Below, one piece after another: positions 16,598 to 25,718 of a stretch of 64,000 bases of DNA. The notes beneath the pieces were generated by a model that was given only the letters and a program-made list of their open reading frames with translations, made no database searches and was not told where the DNA came from. The position numbers and the translations under genes were made by a program. This DNA comes from Flavobacterium sp. HJ-32-4 (GTDB lineage: Bacteria; Bacteroidota; Bacteroidia; Flavobacteriales; Flavobacteriaceae): NCBI RefSeq assembly GCF_022532105.1, contig NZ_CP092832.1, positions 1,703,001 to 1,767,000 of the forward strand, given 5' to 3'. Position 1 is the first letter of the stretch; each line of letters starts with the position of its first letter.

Positions 16598-18568
16598 ATG
16601 AAACAACTTTTTTTCGTGGCGCTACTCGGCGCCGCATCGGTGGTATCCGCACAGGAACAACCGAAAGACAGCCTTGGGTCTGACGAGGGACTCGAAGAGG
16701 TGGTCATCAAATCAACCCGCACCTCGCGCACCATCCGCAATACGCCCACCCGCGTTGAGACCATCGATTCGGAAGAACTCGATGAAAAAGCCAATATGCG
16801 CCCCGCCAACGTCTCGATGGTGCTACATGAGAGTACGGGTATACAGGTGCAACAGACCTCTGCTACATCGGGCAATTCCAGCATCCGGGTGCAGGGACTC
16901 GACGGACGCTATACCCAATTGCTCAAAGACGGCTACCCGAACTTCGGCAACTTCGCCAACGGATTGTCAATCCTTGAAATTCCACCCCTTGACCTGAAGC
17001 AGGTGGAAGTCATCAAAGGGCCTGCCTCTACCTTATATGGAGGTGGCGCGATTGCCGGTGTCGTCAACTTCATCTCGAAAGATCCGTCGCGCGAAGGGGA
17101 ACACCTGCTGCTGCTGAACCAGTCGCACGTCGGGCAGTCGAACCTGGGTGGCTTCTTTTCCAAACGGAATGATAAGTGGGGCTATACATTGCTCGGACTC
17201 GCCAATCTGCAAAACGATTATGACGTCGACCGTGACGGTTTTTCGGAACTGCCGCAGTCGTTCAACCTGTCGCTTCATCCGAAGGTGTTTTGGTATAAAG
17301 GGGAGAAGACGTCATTTGAGCTCGGCAACCAATACGCCGTGAGCCGCAACACCGGCGGTGACACCCGGGTGATCGACCACCGCGAGGATGCCTTTCACAC
17401 CTATTTCGAACGCAATATCACGCTCCGCAATACGACGAACGCCGAGTTGCAGACGACATTGGGGGCAGGTACGTTTCGATTGCGCGGCAGTCTGGCGGTG
17501 TTCATCCGTGAGATTGAACTCCCAGATTACAAGTTCACCGGAAACAACCTCACGGGTTTTGGCGAGGCGACCTGGTCGGCGACGTTCCGTGAGCGGCACG
17601 ATCTGGTGGTCGGGGCCAGTTATAACGACGACCGCTTTGACCAACGCACCAATACCTCGGGGCATAACCTCGACAGTCACACCGCTACAGCCGGGGTGTT
17701 CGCCCAGCATACGTGGGATATCACCGACCAGCTGATACTGGAAAGCGGCCTTCGTGCCGAGACCGTGCGTTATGTCATGCAGGCCGGAACCTCACAGCGG
17801 TTTGGTGCGGTGCTGCCACGGGTGTCGTTGTTGTATAAGTTCCATGAGAACTGGTCGGGGCGCGTTACAGGAGGCACGGGGTATAAAGCGCCTACAGTGT
17901 TTACTGAACAGACCGAAACCCTGCAGTACCGCGACGTCCTCCCGCTGGTCGATGCGAAGGTCGAGCGCAGTGCAGGCGGGACGGTCGACGTGAACTACCG
18001 CGTACGCCCCGGCGAATGGGCCATCAGCGCCAACCAGATGTTCTTCTACACCCGGCTGACGCGCCCGTTGGTGCTGCAATACGACGGCGCCGATTATCGC
18101 TTTGTCAATGCGTCGGATCCGGTGCGAAGCCGTGGGTTTGAGACCAACCTCAAGTTCGTGTACCAGGACTATTATAAACTCTTTGCGGGTTATACGTTCA
18201 CCGAGGCGACCGCAGGTTACGTGCCTGGGGCCGGGCAGTTGCCATTGGTGCCGAGGCATAAGGTGAACCTGACGCTGATTTATGAGAAGGAACGCGACCT
18301 TAAGATTGGATTGGAAGGGTATTTTACAGACCAACAGTACCTGACCGACCGTACGGCCACGCCGTCCTATTGGGAATTGGGAGCCTCGGCTGAGAAGTAT
18401 TTCGGGAAACACCTGAGTATCTTCGTCAACTTCGAGAACTTCACCGACGAGCGGCAAGGGCGGTACAAACGGGTCGTAAACGGTCCGGCCACCCAGCCCA
18501 CCTTCGATGAAATCTGGAACCACACGGAAGGATTTGTGTGTAGTGGAGGGGTGAAGTGGAGGTGGTAG
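16598..18568 (+). CDS. TonB-dependent receptor (plug plus barrel)
   Basis: 656 residues. Signal peptide (MKQLFFVALLGAASVVSAQ), a TonB-box-like segment 'LEEVVIKSTRTSRTI' near residues 32-46, a plug domain at about 45-155 ('VSMVLHESTGIQVQQTS', 'SSIRVQGLDGRYTQLLKDG', 'VEVIKGPASTLYGGGAIAGVVNFISK') and a 22-stranded-type barrel ending in GVKWRW. It has no N-terminal carboxypeptidase-like domain and no SusD partner, so it resembles siderophore, heme or metal receptors rather than a glycan SusC. It lies 60 bp after the DUF6660-like gene and is probably in the same operon. Confidence 0.93.
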   Translation: MKQLFFVALLGAASVVSAQEQPKDSLGSDEGLEEVVIKSTRTSRTIRNTPTRVETIDSEELDEKANMRPANVSMVLHESTGIQVQQTSATSGNSSIRVQGLDGRYTQLLKDGYPNFGNFANGLSILEIPPLDLKQVEVIKGPASTLYGGGAIAGVVNFISKDPSREGEHLLLLNQSHVGQSNLGGFFSKRNDKWGYTLLGLANLQNDYDVDRDGFSELPQSFNLSLHPKVFWYKGEKTSFELGNQYAVSRNTGGDTRVIDHREDAFHTYFERNITLRNTTNAELQTTLGAGTFRLRGSLAVFIREIELPDYKFTGNNLTGFGEATWSATFRERHDLVVGASYNDDRFDQRTNTSGHNLDSHTATAGVFAQHTWDITDQLILESGLRAETVRYVMQAGTSQRFGAVLPRVSLLYKFHENWSGRVTGGTGYKAPTVFTEQTETLQYRDVLPLVDAKVERSAGGTVDVNYRVRPGEWAISANQMFFYTRLTRPLVLQYDGADYRFVNASDPVRSRGFETNLKFVYQDYYKLFAGYTFTEATAGYVPGAGQLPLVPRHKVNLTLIYEKERDLKIGLEGYFTDQQYLTDRTATPSYWELGASAEKYFGKHLSIFVNFENFTDERQGRYKRVVNGPATQPTFDEIWNHTEGFVCSGGVKWRW

Positions 18569-18571
18569 AGA

Positions 18572-18610
18572 AGGAGGCAGGAGTTAGGAGATAGGATTTA
18601 GGGGAAGGCG
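18572..18610. repeat. Dispersed motif CTAAATCCTATCTCC (copy 2, inverted)
   Basis: GGAGTTAGGAGATAGGATTT is the reverse complement of the string at 6095-6133. It lies just after the TonB receptor stop. Confidence 0.7.
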
Positions 18611-18668
18611 ATCTTTTCCACCCTCTCGCTTATTACGATGCTTCCGCGTACATTTGAAGAAAAAAACT

Positions 18669-19628
18669 ATGTCACTCCTCGATAGGATCAGCAAGAAAGC
18701 GCAAACGCAGGCGAACACCGGATTCGGCACGAGTCCGGGGAATTACGGCGGGCGTTTCGTCAACAAAGACGGATCGGCGAACATCCACAAACGGGGTATC
18801 CCGTTCCTGGAGCGTATCAGTTGGTACCACACGATGTTGCGCATGCCGAGTTGGAAGTTCCTCGGGGTCCTGATGACGTTTTACGCGGCGATCAATTTCC
18901 TGTTTGCTTCTATCTACTATCTGATTGGGGTGGAATACCTGTCGGGTATCGATCCGAATGGGTCGGAATGGGTGAAGTTTGGAAAGGCTTACTTCTTCAG
19001 TGCGCAGACGTTCACCACGGTGGGATACGGGCATATCAGTCCGAACGGCGTACTGGCCAGTGCCGTAGCAGCCACCGAAGCCTTGGTGGGCCTCCTAAGT
19101 TTTGCCATTGCCACCGGTTTGTTCTTCGGACGTTTCTCAAAACCCACGGCCTTCCTCCGGTTCTCGCACAACGCACTGATTGCACCTTACCGGGGTGGTA
19201 CGGCGCTGATGCTGCGGATGACACCGCACAAGAATACCAACCTGACCGATGCCGAAGTCAAAGTGACGTTGGGGATGACGGTTGAGGAAAACGGCGTGCC
19301 CATGAACCGTTTTTATGCCCTGCCATTGGAATTCGAGCGGATCAATTCGCTTGCCTTAAGCTGGACGCTGGTGCATCCCATCACGGAGGACAGTCCGTTG
19401 TATGGCTTTGTTGCTTCCGACTACGATAGCATCGAGGGAGAGTTGATCGTATATGTAAAAGCCTTTGATGATATGTTCAGTGCGGTTGTGGCGGCGCAAA
19501 CTTCCTACACCTTCCAGGAAATCGTATACGGAGCGAAGTTCCAGATCATGTATACCGAAAGTGACGACAATATGACCACCATCCTGCACCTCGACCGTCT
19601 CGACCAGTTTTCTCAGGTCGAGTTGTAA
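18669..19628 (+). CDS. Inward-rectifier type potassium channel (KirBac)
   Basis: The ATG at 18669 gives MSLLDRISKK; the open frame begins five codons earlier with TTG. The 319-residue product has an N-terminal slide helix ('ISWYHTMLRMPSWKFLGVLMTFYAAINFLFASIYYL', TM1), a pore helix and the selectivity filter TVGYG at about 116-120. TM2 is 'ASAVAATEALVGLLSFAIATGLFFGRFSKP'. A cytoplasmic IgG-like domain of about 170 residues fills the C-terminal half and includes 'FYALPLEFERINSLALSWTLVHPI'. This order is diagnostic of prokaryotic Kir channels. Confidence 0.95.
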   Translation: MSLLDRISKKAQTQANTGFGTSPGNYGGRFVNKDGSANIHKRGIPFLERISWYHTMLRMPSWKFLGVLMTFYAAINFLFASIYYLIGVEYLSGIDPNGSEWVKFGKAYFFSAQTFTTVGYGHISPNGVLASAVAATEALVGLLSFAIATGLFFGRFSKPTAFLRFSHNALIAPYRGGTALMLRMTPHKNTNLTDAEVKVTLGMTVEENGVPMNRFYALPLEFERINSLALSWTLVHPITEDSPLYGFVASDYDSIEGELIVYVKAFDDMFSAVVAAQTSYTFQEIVYGAKFQIMYTESDDNMTTILHLDRLDQFSQVEL

Positions 19629-19650
19629 CCCAGTTGCTATTTGGGTCCAT

Positions 19651-19681
19651 AAAAAAAGCCTCGCTTTACGGCGAGGCTTTT
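19651..19681 (+). terminator. Intrinsic terminator after the KirBac gene
   Basis: AAAAGCCTCGC stem, TTTAC loop, GCGAGGCTTTT. It is symmetric enough to act in both directions between the convergent genes. Confidence 0.85.
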
Positions 19682-19700
19682 CTATTGTATCGGATCCCGA

Positions 19701-21749
19701 TTATTTTTTCACGAAGCGACGGGCGATGCTATGGCCGTTTCCGTCTTCCACGGTTACGATATACGCACCCGTTGCGAGTTGGCGTACGTCGATCGTATTG
19801 TCGGTTACAACAGGGTGTTTTGCGATGGTTTTACCGCCCATGTCTACGATCTGTGCGCTGGTGATGGTAGCACCCGATTTGGTGGTGAAACGCAGTTGGT
19901 CGGTTACCGGGTTTGGATACATCGAGAAGCCGTCTACCAATGGGTTTTGGGTGCTCAGTGTTTCGCCTTCCGTAATAGTCAGCATCGTGTTGACGGAAGG
20001 GTTGCTGATAAGGTCAACCAATCCCGATGGCCAGATGATGACGATCTTGTCGATTGCATCATACGTGCCGATACCGAAATGTACGTTCATAGAACCCATG
20101 AATTCAAATCCTTCACCGCTGCGTACGTCGCGAATCTTTTTGCCGAAAGGTCCTTCGATGATAAGACGCGCCCCGATACCGTTGCGGTTACTTGAAACAC
20201 CGTTGAGCGCTACTTTCAGCCAGTTGTTGCCATTTGGCACGGCATAGCGGATGGTGCTGTTGTTGAGGATGTCAAGGAAGCCGTCGTTGTTGAGGTCACC
20301 TACGGCACCCACCTGAAGACCGGTGTATGGCACCAGTGCAAAGGTCATATCGCCCTGGTTGAACATGATACGGCCGGTAGCACTCAGTACGTCAAGGTAC
20401 CCGTCGTTGTCAAAATCATAGGCTACATAGTCGCGGTTGGTCGTATTGTCGGTGTCCCATCCTGAACCTGCGGAAATGTCGGTGAAAGCTTCGTCGATGA
20501 CGGTAGAGTCGAGGTTGTTCTTCATCAATTTTGATTTGACGTTGCCATTCGATCCAATCAGGATATCCATGTCGCCGTCGTTGTCAAAGTCAGCTACGCA
20601 AGACGACCACGACTGGATCGGCTGCATGTTGGTGCCGGCAAGCGCGGAGATATTGGTGAACACACCACTTCCGTCATTACGGTGCATTTCGCATGGAGGT
20701 CCGGAACATTTCGAGATGAACATATCGAGGTCACCGTCGTTGTCAAGGTCGCTCCAAAGAGAGGCGTAATTACCACCTGTAGCCCAGTTTCCGAGCAGGT
20801 ATGAACCTGGTGTAACGCCTGATTGGTAATACGTCATGCCGCCGTTGCCGTCGTTGAGGTAGTATACGTTAGGGGCGACGTCGTGGCAGGAGAAGATGTC
20901 GAGGTTACCATCGTTGTTGATGTCGGCGAAGTTCGTGCGCTGACAGAAAATATATTGGCCCGGTGTTACAGAGGTGTAAGCTGTTCCGGTGCTATTGGAT
21001 TTCCAGAGGCTAAGACCATCGCCCGCTCCGAGTACGAGGTCGTTGTAGCCATCGTCATTAAAATCACCTGCGGCCATACTCCAGGTTGGCATTTTATGAG
21101 CACCGGAAATGGTAAAGTTACCAATGGTAAAGGTGTGGTCCGCGTTCTGGTAGTGAATCTTGAGTGCATTAGGGCTGATACCAACGATGTCGTCGAGATG
21201 GTCGTTGTTCATATCCGCGATACAGATATTGTAGGAACTGTTGATAGTGGCTACCCCCTGCGTCGTGTACGTGATAGGTGTCGGCGGAGGCACCACGACG
21301 TCGCCCTCAGTGAGCTGCCATGTGAAGCCGGTAGAATTCCAGCGGTTGTCCCACGCGATGATGTACGTCTGTCCGGCCGTTACGTTGAACGAAACGGTTG
21401 ACAGGTAGGTCCCGTAGGTGTTACCGCTATCGTCATCGCCCGCAAGGCAGTTCAGTGCGGCGCAGGTTCCGGTGTAGATATGCACCCGGGTGTCCTTGTT
21501 GGCGTTTACGGCCAGATCGGTGGTGATGGTGACGGTGTGGTCGGCGGCAGGTGTGTAGGCATACCATTCACCGGCTGTGGCACCGCCACCGTTGTCGGCA
21601 CAGATCGGGGACGGCACCTGGGCTCCGTTCACCGCGGTGACGACGTAAAGGCCCGGTCCCGTGACAGGTAGGGCGGTCTGACAGGTATCCTGGCCGAAGG
21701 ACAGTTGTCCGAGCAGCAGGGATCCCAAAATGAGCGTAATGTTTTTCAT
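19701..21749 (-). CDS. T9SS-secreted FG-GAP / ASPIC-UnbV (CRTAC1-like) protein
   Basis: 682 residues. Signal peptide MKNITLILGSLLLGQLSFGQ, then a beta-rich domain at about 25-150 and seven or so FG-GAP/VCBS repeats with Asp-rich loops (for example 'DFNDDGYNDLVLG', 'DFDNDGDMDILIG'). An ASPIC/UnbV domain follows at about 510-590 ('NNWLKVALNGVSSNRNGIGARLII', 'VHFGIGTYDAIDKIVIIWPSG'). The last 80 residues are a type A T9SS sorting domain ('GFSMYPNPVTDQLRF', 'GAYIVTVEDGNGHSIARRFVKK'). It is expected to be exported through T9SS and bind Ca. The diheme cytochrome gene sits directly upstream. Confidence 0.93.
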   Translation of the reverse strand: MKNITLILGSLLLGQLSFGQDTCQTALPVTGPGLYVVTAVNGAQVPSPICADNGGGATAGEWYAYTPAADHTVTITTDLAVNANKDTRVHIYTGTCAALNCLAGDDDSGNTYGTYLSTVSFNVTAGQTYIIAWDNRWNSTGFTWQLTEGDVVVPPPTPITYTTQGVATINSSYNICIADMNNDHLDDIVGISPNALKIHYQNADHTFTIGNFTISGAHKMPTWSMAAGDFNDDGYNDLVLGAGDGLSLWKSNSTGTAYTSVTPGQYIFCQRTNFADINNDGNLDIFSCHDVAPNVYYLNDGNGGMTYYQSGVTPGSYLLGNWATGGNYASLWSDLDNDGDLDMFISKCSGPPCEMHRNDGSGVFTNISALAGTNMQPIQSWSSCVADFDNDGDMDILIGSNGNVKSKLMKNNLDSTVIDEAFTDISAGSGWDTDNTTNRDYVAYDFDNDGYLDVLSATGRIMFNQGDMTFALVPYTGLQVGAVGDLNNDGFLDILNNSTIRYAVPNGNNWLKVALNGVSSNRNGIGARLIIEGPFGKKIRDVRSGEGFEFMGSMNVHFGIGTYDAIDKIVIIWPSGLVDLISNPSVNTMLTITEGETLSTQNPLVDGFSMYPNPVTDQLRFTTKSGATITSAQIVDMGGKTIAKHPVVTDNTIDVRQLATGAYIVTVEDGNGHSIARRFVKK

Positions 21750-21784
21750 ACCTGATGGATTATGGTTGTTTTAAGTGTAGTGGT

Positions 21785-22921
21785 TTAATTACAAGGTTGT
21801 AGGGAATTGATCCAGTCACCGACCAGTTTCACGCCTTCTTCATGGATAATGGTACGTCCGTGTAGCGGCATGCGGAAGGTTTCGTTGGTGGTATTGATGC
21901 GGTAATACAGCATCGAGCGTTCGACGTTCTGTGGTGTGATGATTTTGCGAAGTGCGCCGGGAAAGCCCTGCATGTCCTGGGTGTCGACACAGACCCCCAG
22001 ATTGGTCGGATTGTTTTCAGTTTCGGAAAAGGCAAAACGCATCGGACGATAATCGCAGTGGCCGGTAGCGGAATGGCAGTGGGCGCAATTGATGTCTACA
22101 TACGACCGGACGCGCTTTTCGAGCGTCTGGGTCTGGTCTTTATAGTCTATTGCGGATTTCTCGGCGGTAGGCAGTGGGAAACTGCTTGCATATCCTGCCT
22201 CGATCCATTTGGTCAATTGGTTAGATACTCCGTCGGCGTAAGCATAAGTGGTGTTCAGGTTTTGTGGTTTGATGCCGATGGGGGTGAAGGTGGTGACTTC
22301 CGTGCCGTTCACCACTTCTTTCTTCTTGTGGCAGATGATACACTGCTCTTCCGACGGGATGCGATAGGTGGCCGAACGGGTGACAGACGCACCGTTCATA
22401 TCGGTGTCTTCCCACACCACATCGGTGAAGCTGCCTAACAGGTCAAGTGTGGCTTCGGTCTGTTCGGGATTCCAGACGTAATCCGCGAAAATCCAGCCGG
22501 TTTCTTTACGGATCATGACCCGTGTTTCGATGATACGGGTGGCATTGGGGGTGGGTGCGTTTTGCACGCGATCGTAGTAGAAGGTTTTGATGATGGCCGA
22601 TCCGACGGGTAATTCGAGGACTTTATTGTCGCCGCTGTACGTAGCGGTAGTCCCCTCCGGAAGCCAGACAAATCGCTTCTTGTGGGCATAGTCGGTAAAC
22701 AACGCACTGGCGGGTTCATACGGCAATACGCCCAGGGCCGGTTGCTGCAGTTTCATGTCGCCGTCAAAGAACTTGTATTCAGAGAGTTTGGCGTAAGGCA
22801 CTTTCGTTAAGTCAACCGAGACAGGGGACACGGGTACATACTCGTCGTCCTGGTCAGTGGAACAGCCCGTAAAGGCAATGGTAATAAGGCAGATAAGCGA
22901 AAATAAGTAGTAGTTTTTCAT
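21785..22921 (-). CDS. Diheme c-type cytochrome lipoprotein (SO_2930-like)
   Basis: The start at 22921 gives MKNYYLFSLICLITIAFTGC with a lipobox (Cys20). Two heme-binding motifs are visible, CIICH at about 194-198 and CAHCH at about 279-283. The rest matches the SO_2930 family ('PYAKLSEYKFFDGDMKLQQPALGVLPYEPASALFTDYAHKKRFVWLP', 'MPLHGRTIIHEEGVKLVGDWINSL'). It is an outer-membrane or periplasmic lipoprotein with an unknown redox role. It lies 35 bp from the T9SS ASPIC/UnbV gene on the same strand; co-occurrence suggests a shared surface process. Confidence 0.88.
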   Translation of the reverse strand: MKNYYLFSLICLITIAFTGCSTDQDDEYVPVSPVSVDLTKVPYAKLSEYKFFDGDMKLQQPALGVLPYEPASALFTDYAHKKRFVWLPEGTTATYSGDNKVLELPVGSAIIKTFYYDRVQNAPTPNATRIIETRVMIRKETGWIFADYVWNPEQTEATLDLLGSFTDVVWEDTDMNGASVTRSATYRIPSEEQCIICHKKKEVVNGTEVTTFTPIGIKPQNLNTTYAYADGVSNQLTKWIEAGYASSFPLPTAEKSAIDYKDQTQTLEKRVRSYVDINCAHCHSATGHCDYRPMRFAFSETENNPTNLGVCVDTQDMQGFPGALRKIITPQNVERSMLYYRINTTNETFRMPLHGRTIIHEEGVKLVGDWINSLQPCN

Positions 22922-23038
22922 TCGATTCTTGAAAGGGCTAAAAATAGTGAAATTTTCATCGTGTTTGCCAAAAAAAATCACATTCGGCAACGTTGGAACG
23001 TGGCCGTTTGAAGGATAACAATCCAGTCTTAAAAAACC

Positions 23039-23596
23039 CTACTTTTTCGGAAAAGAAATTTTTACGGCGTGATCCGAAAGCTTCGCGAAGGCGTGATCGG
23101 ACAGGTGGTCGAAAGCGGCTTCTTCGGTGATCGACGCTTGTCGGCGCTCGATTCGTTGTAGGGCATGGTGGTAGCGACGGACTTCTTCAGGACTCGACAA
23201 AAGGAGTCCGGGAACGAGGGCTTTGGCGCCGGTTTCGTCTTTGGCGACCATGGTGAAATAGGAAGAATTACAATGCTTGACGCTGCCCGTGGTGATGTTT
23301 TCAGCCGTCACGCGGATGCCCACTACCATCGAGCTTTTACCGGCATAGTTGACGGAGGCCTTTAGCGTGACGAGTTCGCCAATTTCGATGGGCGCCAGGA
23401 AATCGACGGTATCGACCGATGCGGTCACACAGTAGTAACCCGAGAATTTGGAAGCGGAGGCAAACGCCACCTGGTCGAGTAGCGACAGCAGGTAGCCACC
23501 GTGTATTTTTCCGCTGAAATTGGCGTGTGAGGGCAGCATCAACTGCGATAGGGTGACTTTCGAATCACGGACGGGTTTGAATTGGCGCTCGCTCAT
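23039..23596 (-). CDS. Acyl-CoA thioesterase, hotdog fold
   Basis: 185 residues with the hotdog pattern 'MLPSHANFSGKIHGGYLLSLLDQVAFASASKFSG' (catalytic Asp in LLDQ) and 'DTVDFLAPIEIGELVTLKASVNYAGKSSMVVGIRVTAEN'. This is the YciA/BFIT-like group that hydrolyses acyl-CoA. A C-terminal helical extension carries 'VRRYHHALQRIERRQ'. It overlaps the rmuC stop by 4 bp, so it is read in one transcript with rmuC. Confidence 0.9.
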   Translation of the reverse strand: MSERQFKPVRDSKVTLSQLMLPSHANFSGKIHGGYLLSLLDQVAFASASKFSGYYCVTASVDTVDFLAPIEIGELVTLKASVNYAGKSSMVVGIRVTAENITTGSVKHCNSSYFTMVAKDETGAKALVPGLLLSSPEEVRRYHHALQRIERRQASITEEAAFDHLSDHAFAKLSDHAVKISFPKK

Positions 23597-24972
23597 TCTT
23601 CTAGGAATTGGGTAGGATCGGCTTCATCGGTGGCGCGTTTCAACAGCGATTCCGGAAGCGCTTTCTTGGCTTTGGCACCCATATATTTGAGTCGCTCGAC
23701 GCTGGTCACGAGATTGCCCTTGCCTTCTACCAGTTTGTTCATCGCGTCGGAATAGCCCGATTTGGCGTCGTCGATCTTCTTGCCCACCGCTATAAGGTCG
23801 GTGACAAGCCCGGTGAATTTGTCGTAGAGCGCACCTGCCTGGCGGGCGATCTCGATGGCGTTTTCCTGCTGTTTCTGGTTCGTCCACATGCTGTCGATGG
23901 TGCGCAGTGTGGCCAAAAGCGTTGAAGGCGTGACGATGACGATGTTGCGTCCGAAGGCGCGGTTGTAAAGATCGGCGTCTTCGTTGGAGGCGATGGCAAA
24001 GGCCGCTTCGATGGGTACGAAGAGCAACACGAAGTCGGGACTTTCCATCTGGTACAACTCGTGGTAATTCTTTTCCCCCAGTTGGTCGACGTGGCGGCGC
24101 AGTGATGCTACGTGTTCGCGCAGGTGGGCTGCTTTCAGCGTATCGTCGTCTTCGTTGACATAGCGTTCGTAGGCGGTAAGCGTAACCTTTGAATCGACGA
24201 TCATCTTTTTGCCGTCGGGCAGGTTGATGATTACGTCGGGGTAGACGCGGGCGCCGTCGGCGGTGGTGTGGCTGTTCTGCACGAAATACTCGCGCCCTTT
24301 TTCGAGTCCCGATTTTTCGAGTACGCGTTCTAAAATAAGTTCGCCCCAGTTGCCCTGCATTTTACTGTCGCCTTTCAGGGCTTTCGTCAGGTTGAGCGTT
24401 TCGCGGCTCATCTGCTCGTTCATTTCCCGGAGGCCCAGGATTTGCTGGCGCAGGGCCGCGTGGTAGTCGATGCTTTCTTTGTGCGTATCCTCGACTTTCT
24501 TTTCGAAGAGGTGGATTTTCTCCTGCAGCGGTGACAGGATGTTCTTCAGGTTTTCGCGGTTCTGCTCGGTGAATTTTGTCGATTTTTCCTCAAGGATTTT
24601 ATTGGCGAGGTTTTCGAATTCGCGTGTGAACTTCTGCTGCAATTGTTCGATTTCGGCCTTTTGCTCGGCGTGGCGCTCCCACAGGTGTTGGTAATCGGAT
24701 TCTTTTCGCGACAGGGCCACGGCCAGTTGTTCTTTTTCCTGGCGGATGGCTTCGCGGTCGGCGGTGGTGTCGCGCAGCATTTTTTCGGATGCAAGTCGTT
24801 CGGCCTGTGCCTGTTCGCGTAGGGTGGCCAACTGGATGTCAAGTGACAGGTTGCGTTCTTCGAGCGCGGCGACGTCGTTTTTGCTACGTGCGGCAAATAA
24901 GAGTTTACCGAGGTAGAGTCCGGCGGCGAGCGCGATCACAAACGCGAGTATGAGGTAAAGAGGCGAATCCAT
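23593..24972 (-). CDS. rmuC: DNA recombination protein RmuC
   Basis: 459 residues. An N-terminal membrane anchor (about 3-25) is followed by a long coiled coil (about 30-180). The RmuC nuclease-like core at about 190-420 includes 'GNWGELILERVLEKSGLEKGREYFVQ', 'VYPDVIINLPDGKKMIVDSKVTL' and 'PDFVLLFVPIEAAFAIA'. RmuC limits inversions at short inverted repeats and resembles PD-(D/E)XK nucleases; the D..V(D)SKV motif is present. It is the first gene of a two-gene operon with the thioesterase. Its presence is notable in a genome with many short inverted repeats. Confidence 0.94.
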   Translation of the reverse strand: MDSPLYLILAFVIALAAGLYLGKLLFAARSKNDVAALEERNLSLDIQLATLREQAQAERLASEKMLRDTTADREAIRQEKEQLAVALSRKESDYQHLWERHAEQKAEIEQLQQKFTREFENLANKILEEKSTKFTEQNRENLKNILSPLQEKIHLFEKKVEDTHKESIDYHAALRQQILGLREMNEQMSRETLNLTKALKGDSKMQGNWGELILERVLEKSGLEKGREYFVQNSHTTADGARVYPDVIINLPDGKKMIVDSKVTLTAYERYVNEDDDTLKAAHLREHVASLRRHVDQLGEKNYHELYQMESPDFVLLFVPIEAAFAIASNEDADLYNRAFGRNIVIVTPSTLLATLRTIDSMWTNQKQQENAIEIARQAGALYDKFTGLVTDLIAVGKKIDDAKSGYSDAMNKLVEGKGNLVTSVERLKYMGAKAKKALPESLLKRATDEADPTQFLEE

Positions 24973-25067
24973 GGAAGTTGTCTGGAGCGTAAAAGTAGCA
25001 AAACTTTCGGTACCTCGATTACGGGAAACCCGCCGTATCCATAGCGTGGGGTGGGAAAGGTGTTGAC

Positions 25068-25200
25068 GGCGGCGCGCCAGGGATAGGAGCGACAGCCTTT
25101 TTGCCTGTGGGCCAGTGGGAAGAGAAGGCGCGTGGGGTGAACCAGATGAGGAGGGGATAGAGACAAAAAGCTAAAGCGGATAGCCCGGCCCGCAGGGGGC
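25068..25200. repeat. GC-rich dispersed repeat, copy A
   Basis: The gap upstream of rmuC carries GCGCCAGGGATAGGAGCGAC, then GCCTTTTTGCCTGTGGGCC, then AAAGCGGATAGCCCGGCCC. These words are the reverse complement style of the strings at 45565, 56215 and similar places ('TTTCCACTTCCATCCCT' type). No frame spans it. Confidence 0.5.
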
Positions 25201-25204
25201 GCCC

Positions 25205-25237
25205 TAAAAAAGAAACGACCTGAATAAGTCAGGCCGT
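25205..25237 (-). terminator. Intrinsic terminator for the small membrane protein gene
   Basis: On the minus strand ACGGCCTGA, loop CTTAT, TCAGGTCGT, then TTCTTTTTT. It ends about 30 bp beyond the stop at 25265. Confidence 0.75.
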
Positions 25238-25264
25238 CTCAGGGGGATATGTAAAGAAATCAAA

Positions 25265-25534
25265 TTAAAGGAGGTCGAAACTGCTGTCGAACTGTTTGTT
25301 GCGAACCCGTTCTTTGGAGTAACTGTTGTAGATGAGCGACCGCACTTTGCGTCGGGAGCGCAGCAGGAGCGGCAGGTTGATCATGACGCCGACGATACAG
25401 ATGAGCATCAGGATGGCCAGGAGGCTCATATAGATGAGGTAGTTCATATCGGTGGAGGCGCGGAAATCGGTTATGAAAAAGTAGCCGGAGGTAAAAAACA
25501 CCGCTACGGACAGCACTAACGACAGGATTTTCAT
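25265..25534 (-). CDS. Small two-TM membrane protein
   Basis: 89 residues with two hydrophobic helices (about 4-24 and 33-58) and a basic, soluble C-terminal tail (LRSRRKVRSLIYNSYSKERVRNKQFDSSFD). No family is recognised. It is probably an inner-membrane protein with the tail in the cytosol. It stands alone and has its own terminator. Confidence 0.7.
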   Translation of the reverse strand: MKILSLVLSVAVFFTSGYFFITDFRASTDMNYLIYMSLLAILMLICIVGVMINLPLLLRSRRKVRSLIYNSYSKERVRNKQFDSSFDLL

Positions 25535-25718
25535 GACTTGCGGTTTTTAGTGGTTCTGAAAGCTAAATTACACTACGCCCTTAAGATACTTTTTATAGGA
25601 TTTTAAGAAAGCATTATACAATTCAAAAGACGACGCGGCGCCTACTCTGTTACACTGTAAACGTGCTTTTTACGGAAAAATTCTGTAGTAATGCGAAAAA
25701 AGGTGGGGTAGGAGGGCG

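Noticed and set aside
11039..18568. Polysaccharide utilisation locus
   Set aside because: Two TonB-type receptors occur, but neither has a SusD partner or an adjacent glycosidase.
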